Positions 54,875 through 58,327 of a DNA stretch of 58,327 bases are shown one piece after another. Position numbers and translations under genes: made by a program. Origin of the DNA: Candidatus Aquivivens invisus (GTDB taxonomy: Bacteria; Omnitrophota; Gorgyraeia; Aquiviventales; Aquiviventaceae); contig MHGA01000046.1 in assembly GCA_001804415.1 (NCBI GenBank), forward strand, positions 1 through 58,327, in the 5' to 3' direction. Numbering within the stretch: position 1 is the first letter of the stretch; each line of letters starts with the position of its first letter. The notes beneath the pieces are model-generated. The model had not been told where the DNA came from. It did not search any database and was given only the letters and a program-made list of their open reading frames with translations.

Positions 54875-56386
54875 CTAGCGAGTTTTGATCACCAACCCGA
54901 GTCCAGCCACGAGGACGACGGACGCGATCGCCCAGATCGCCCCGCCGCCTCCCTGCGTCTTGGACGGAGCAGCCTCATGGCCCTGGCCGCGCGTCTTCGG
55001 CGGCCGCAGCACCACATCGATCCACATCGACACCGCCCGCTGGCTGGGGTTGCCGCCGTCCCACACGACAAACCCAACCGGCACGATCGCCTGAGCGTCC
55101 AGTTGCGCAGCACCAGGCACATCCGTTGGGGCGAGGGGCCGCGTGATCACCACCGTCCATTCCCCGTCGAGGTAGGCCGCGCGGCTTTCCCGAACCGTCC
55201 CAGCGATCGTCCCATCGAAGAGGGTACTAAAGTCCTTCGCCACCGCTTCACGCGCCTCTCCCGCAGTCTGTGCAGCACTCCACAGGCACAGATCAAGCGA
55301 CGGGGTATCGCGAAGCGGCCACGTCTGCAGGCTCACCACATCGCCGCCGAGGCCTTGCGGCAGCAGCGCCACCGCCAGCGCATCGGCCGGAGTCCCTCGG
55401 TCGTCGCTTGTGTCGTTCCACATGAGTCGCAGCCCCATCGCCTCCCCATTATGAAGGACCCAGACCGACAACCGCGTCACCGTCTGTGGCGCGTTGATCT
55501 GCCCTTGCGTGTCCACGACAGCGCGCAAGCGCGCATCCGCGCGGGGAGCCTCCTGCCAGCGGGGATCGTCCGGATCCTCGGGCAGCGGTCCCTCGAGGCG
55601 GCGGGCGTGCGCGATCATCGTCGAGGCGATGTCCCGCTGCAATGACCGGACATAGTACGCCAGCTGCCAGGCGTCGTCCGTCGAGACCGCCTCGGCATAC
55701 GAGGGCATCGGGGTGCCGTCGATGCCGGTGAGCATGCGCGCGACGATATCCCGCGGACGGTTGCCGCCCCGATAACTCCATCCCTCGGTCAGATCCTTCG
55801 GACGCGTCGGCCGTCCCCAGTTATCCACGAGGGTTGCGGCTGACGGCCCGTTGCCACGGCCGCCGAGGCCGTGGCAGGCGGCGCACCCGAGCTTCTCATA
55901 GACCGCGTGGCCCTGCGCGTGATCGGCCCGTTTGGGGCCGGGGTCCGTGCCGAGATTCACGGACTCGGGCGGCGCGTCCGTGAACGCCGCGGAGAGGCTT
56001 GTGAGGTACGCGACCAACTGCCAGCGCGCCCCCTCATCCAGATGACTCCAGTCCGGCATGCCGGTTCCCGGCAATCCGTTGGTGAGGGTGTTGAAGAGAT
56101 CCTCATCGGTCGGCGTGGTGCCTGTGGCGGTGGAACGGAATTTGAAGATCCCTTCGGTCAGATCGCGGGGACGTGGGTAGAGACGTTTGGCATCGTACCC
56201 ATCGCCTCGGCCTTCGACGCCGTGACACCGGGCGCAGTGCTGCTGGTAGGCCGCCCGTCCGACGGCCAGATCGGGCGATGGCCGGTGGCCTGCGATCGTC
56301 TCGGCCACGGCCGAGGGCGCAACAAGCACGGCGCTCTCCACGAGAGGGAGGAGGAGCAGCGCCGCTCGATGGACCAGGGATCTCAC
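54875..56386 (-). CDS. di-heme cytochrome c with ethylbenzene-dehydrogenase-like heme domain
   Basis: CARCH and CAACH motifs; C-terminal EB_dh-like region and C-terminal TM. Confidence 0.82.
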   Translation of the reverse strand: MRSLVHRAALLLLPLVESAVLVAPSAVAETIAGHRPSPDLAVGRAAYQQHCARCHGVEGRGDGYDAKRLYPRPRDLTEGIFKFRSTATGTTPTDEDLFNTLTNGLPGTGMPDWSHLDEGARWQLVAYLTSLSAAFTDAPPESVNLGTDPGPKRADHAQGHAVYEKLGCAACHGLGGRGNGPSAATLVDNWGRPTRPKDLTEGWSYRGGNRPRDIVARMLTGIDGTPMPSYAEAVSTDDAWQLAYYVRSLQRDIASTMIAHARRLEGPLPEDPDDPRWQEAPRADARLRAVVDTQGQINAPQTVTRLSVWVLHNGEAMGLRLMWNDTSDDRGTPADALAVALLPQGLGGDVVSLQTWPLRDTPSLDLCLWSAAQTAGEAREAVAKDFSTLFDGTIAGTVRESRAAYLDGEWTVVITRPLAPTDVPGAAQLDAQAIVPVGFVVWDGGNPSQRAVSMWIDVVLRPPKTRGQGHEAAPSKTQGGGGAIWAIASVVLVAGLGLVIKTR

Positions 56387-56453
56387 GGGAACAACCTGAT
56401 TGGCTGCGCGGCGACACGATGCGATGTCATTCTATCCAAGGAACGGAGGGGCG

Positions 56454-57500
<1,047 letters not shown>

Positions 57501-57558
57501 CGTCGGTTCCGTACCGTTAGGATAGCACAGCTTGGTCGACGAGACCACGAAAAAACCG

Positions 57559-57834
57559 TCAGAGGGCCTTGAAGAAGCGCCTGACCTGATCGTGGCTTCC
57601 GTAGAGGACGTACTGGATTAGATCCCCGGAGCGCCGATAGATGACTCGCATCTGGATGTCCGAGCGAAACTCGAAGTAGTCATCCCGGAGATGGGTGAGC
57701 CCCAAACCCTTCGGCCAGTGGTGGTGTTCCATAGCGGACTGGAATTTCTCGATGGCCTTCAGCAGCTTGGACGCTTGAGCGCGGGAGAGGTGGCGAGAGG
57801 TGTCGAGGAAGGACGGCTGATACGCATATCGCAT
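57559..57834 (-). CDS. RelE/ParE-fold toxin-like protein
   Basis: 91 aa; FRSDIQMRVIYRRSGDLIQYVLYGSHDQVRRFF. Confidence 0.7.
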   Translation of the reverse strand: MRYAYQPSFLDTSRHLSRAQASKLLKAIEKFQSAMEHHHWPKGLGLTHLRDDYFEFRSDIQMRVIYRRSGDLIQYVLYGSHDQVRRFFKAL

Positions 57835-58124
57835 CAGCCACGGCCGAGATGACGCTTCAGGTAACGCAGCGAATCGGCCGCGTTGTCGCAGGTGGCCGCG
57901 GGCGTCTCGGCAGCCAGCCGCTCAATCTGCTTCCACTCAACCTCCGTGAAGGGATCGCTAGAGGGCACTGGTTCGATCCGGGTGAGCGCCACACGGCCGC
58001 CTTGGACCACAAACCCCACGAGATCGTGCTGTGCCTTCAGATGCAGGGCTTCCCGCACCACCTTAGGGAGGGTGACTTGAGCCTTCGCTCCGACTGGCGA
58101 GGTGATGATTTTGGTCGTCATCAT
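57834..58124 (-). CDS. AbrB/MazE-like antitoxin
   Basis: KIITSPVGAKAQVTLPKVVREALHLKAQHDLVGFVVQGGRVAL; abuts the toxin start. Confidence 0.78.
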   Translation of the reverse strand: MMTTKIITSPVGAKAQVTLPKVVREALHLKAQHDLVGFVVQGGRVALTRIEPVPSSDPFTEVEWKQIERLAAETPAATCDNAADSLRYLKRHLGRG

Positions 58125-58236
58125 TTCTCCTGAATTCTCGGATTTCCAACTATAAACGTACCACGAGACTCTTGGTTCCGTCAAGGCACAAGAGGGCTCA
58201 GGCGACATGCCGGAACCCTCTCAATGAAGATCGTCA

Positions 58237-58284
58237 CCCCCACTGGTTTGCCCCGCTTCGCGGGCCAAACCAAAGCCGTGGGGG
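58237..58284. repeat. nested palindrome CCCCCAC...GTGGGGG, second copy of the 18617 element
   Basis: reverse complement CCCCCACGGCTTTGGTTTGGCCCGCGAAGCGGGGCAAACCAGTGGGGG aligns to 18617-18663. Confidence 0.8.
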
Positions 58285-58327
58285 TACTCATCCAAGCCCC
58301 CAAGATCACCACACATCAAAAGCCCCC

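Noticed and set aside
53264-55645. 793-aa plus-strand ORF antisense to the oxidase operon
   Set aside because: Shadow ORF of GC-rich codon usage; composition lacks domain motifs and spans several well-supported minus-strand genes.

Overview
GC-rich bacterial chromosomal window carrying about 55 supportable protein-coding genes. No rRNA, tRNA, CRISPR array or intact mobile element was recognised. Main blocks: a GldA/ABC-2/GldG-like/DUF4340 exporter cluster (1.3-5.9 kb); an ECF sigma factor next to a charged-repeat secreted protein (7.1-9.2 kb); a tightly overlapping osmo-adaptation operon on the minus strand (18.5->11.1 kb) made of a leader RNA with terminator, an unannotated 41-42 aa membrane microprotein, a NhaD/ArsB-type ion transporter, a membrane-sensor/HAMP-fused trehalose-6-phosphate synthase, OtsB, an MscS-related TM-helix protein, DUF5752 and a TreT-like glycosyltransferase; a suf Fe-S operon (26.1->18.7 kb); a subtilase with beta-propeller-like repeats; FIST/permease/apt/standalone LigD-PE genes; a Ski2-like helicase; a split arginine->ornithine->proline->glutamate catabolic locus (40.5-45.6 kb); a cytochrome oxidase/heme A operon with a CtaA-CtaB fusion (56.4->48.4 kb); lpxD; and a RelE-like/AbrB-like toxin-antitoxin pair. 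The most unusual signal is not a gene. Exact 7-nt and 8-nt degenerate tandem arrays recur at about 12 gene boundaries with different unit sequences, and at least four of them form the signal-peptide coding region of exported proteins. A second dispersed family consists of perfect short palindromes (TCCGCCA/TGGCGGA, CCCCGCC/GGCGGGG, CCCCAC...GTGGGG), including copies inside coding sequences. The leader RNA of the osmo operon is a plausible riboswitch (Na+-I/DUF1646-type is my best guess; it needs a covariance search). All calls are by eye from translations and motifs; no database search was run.
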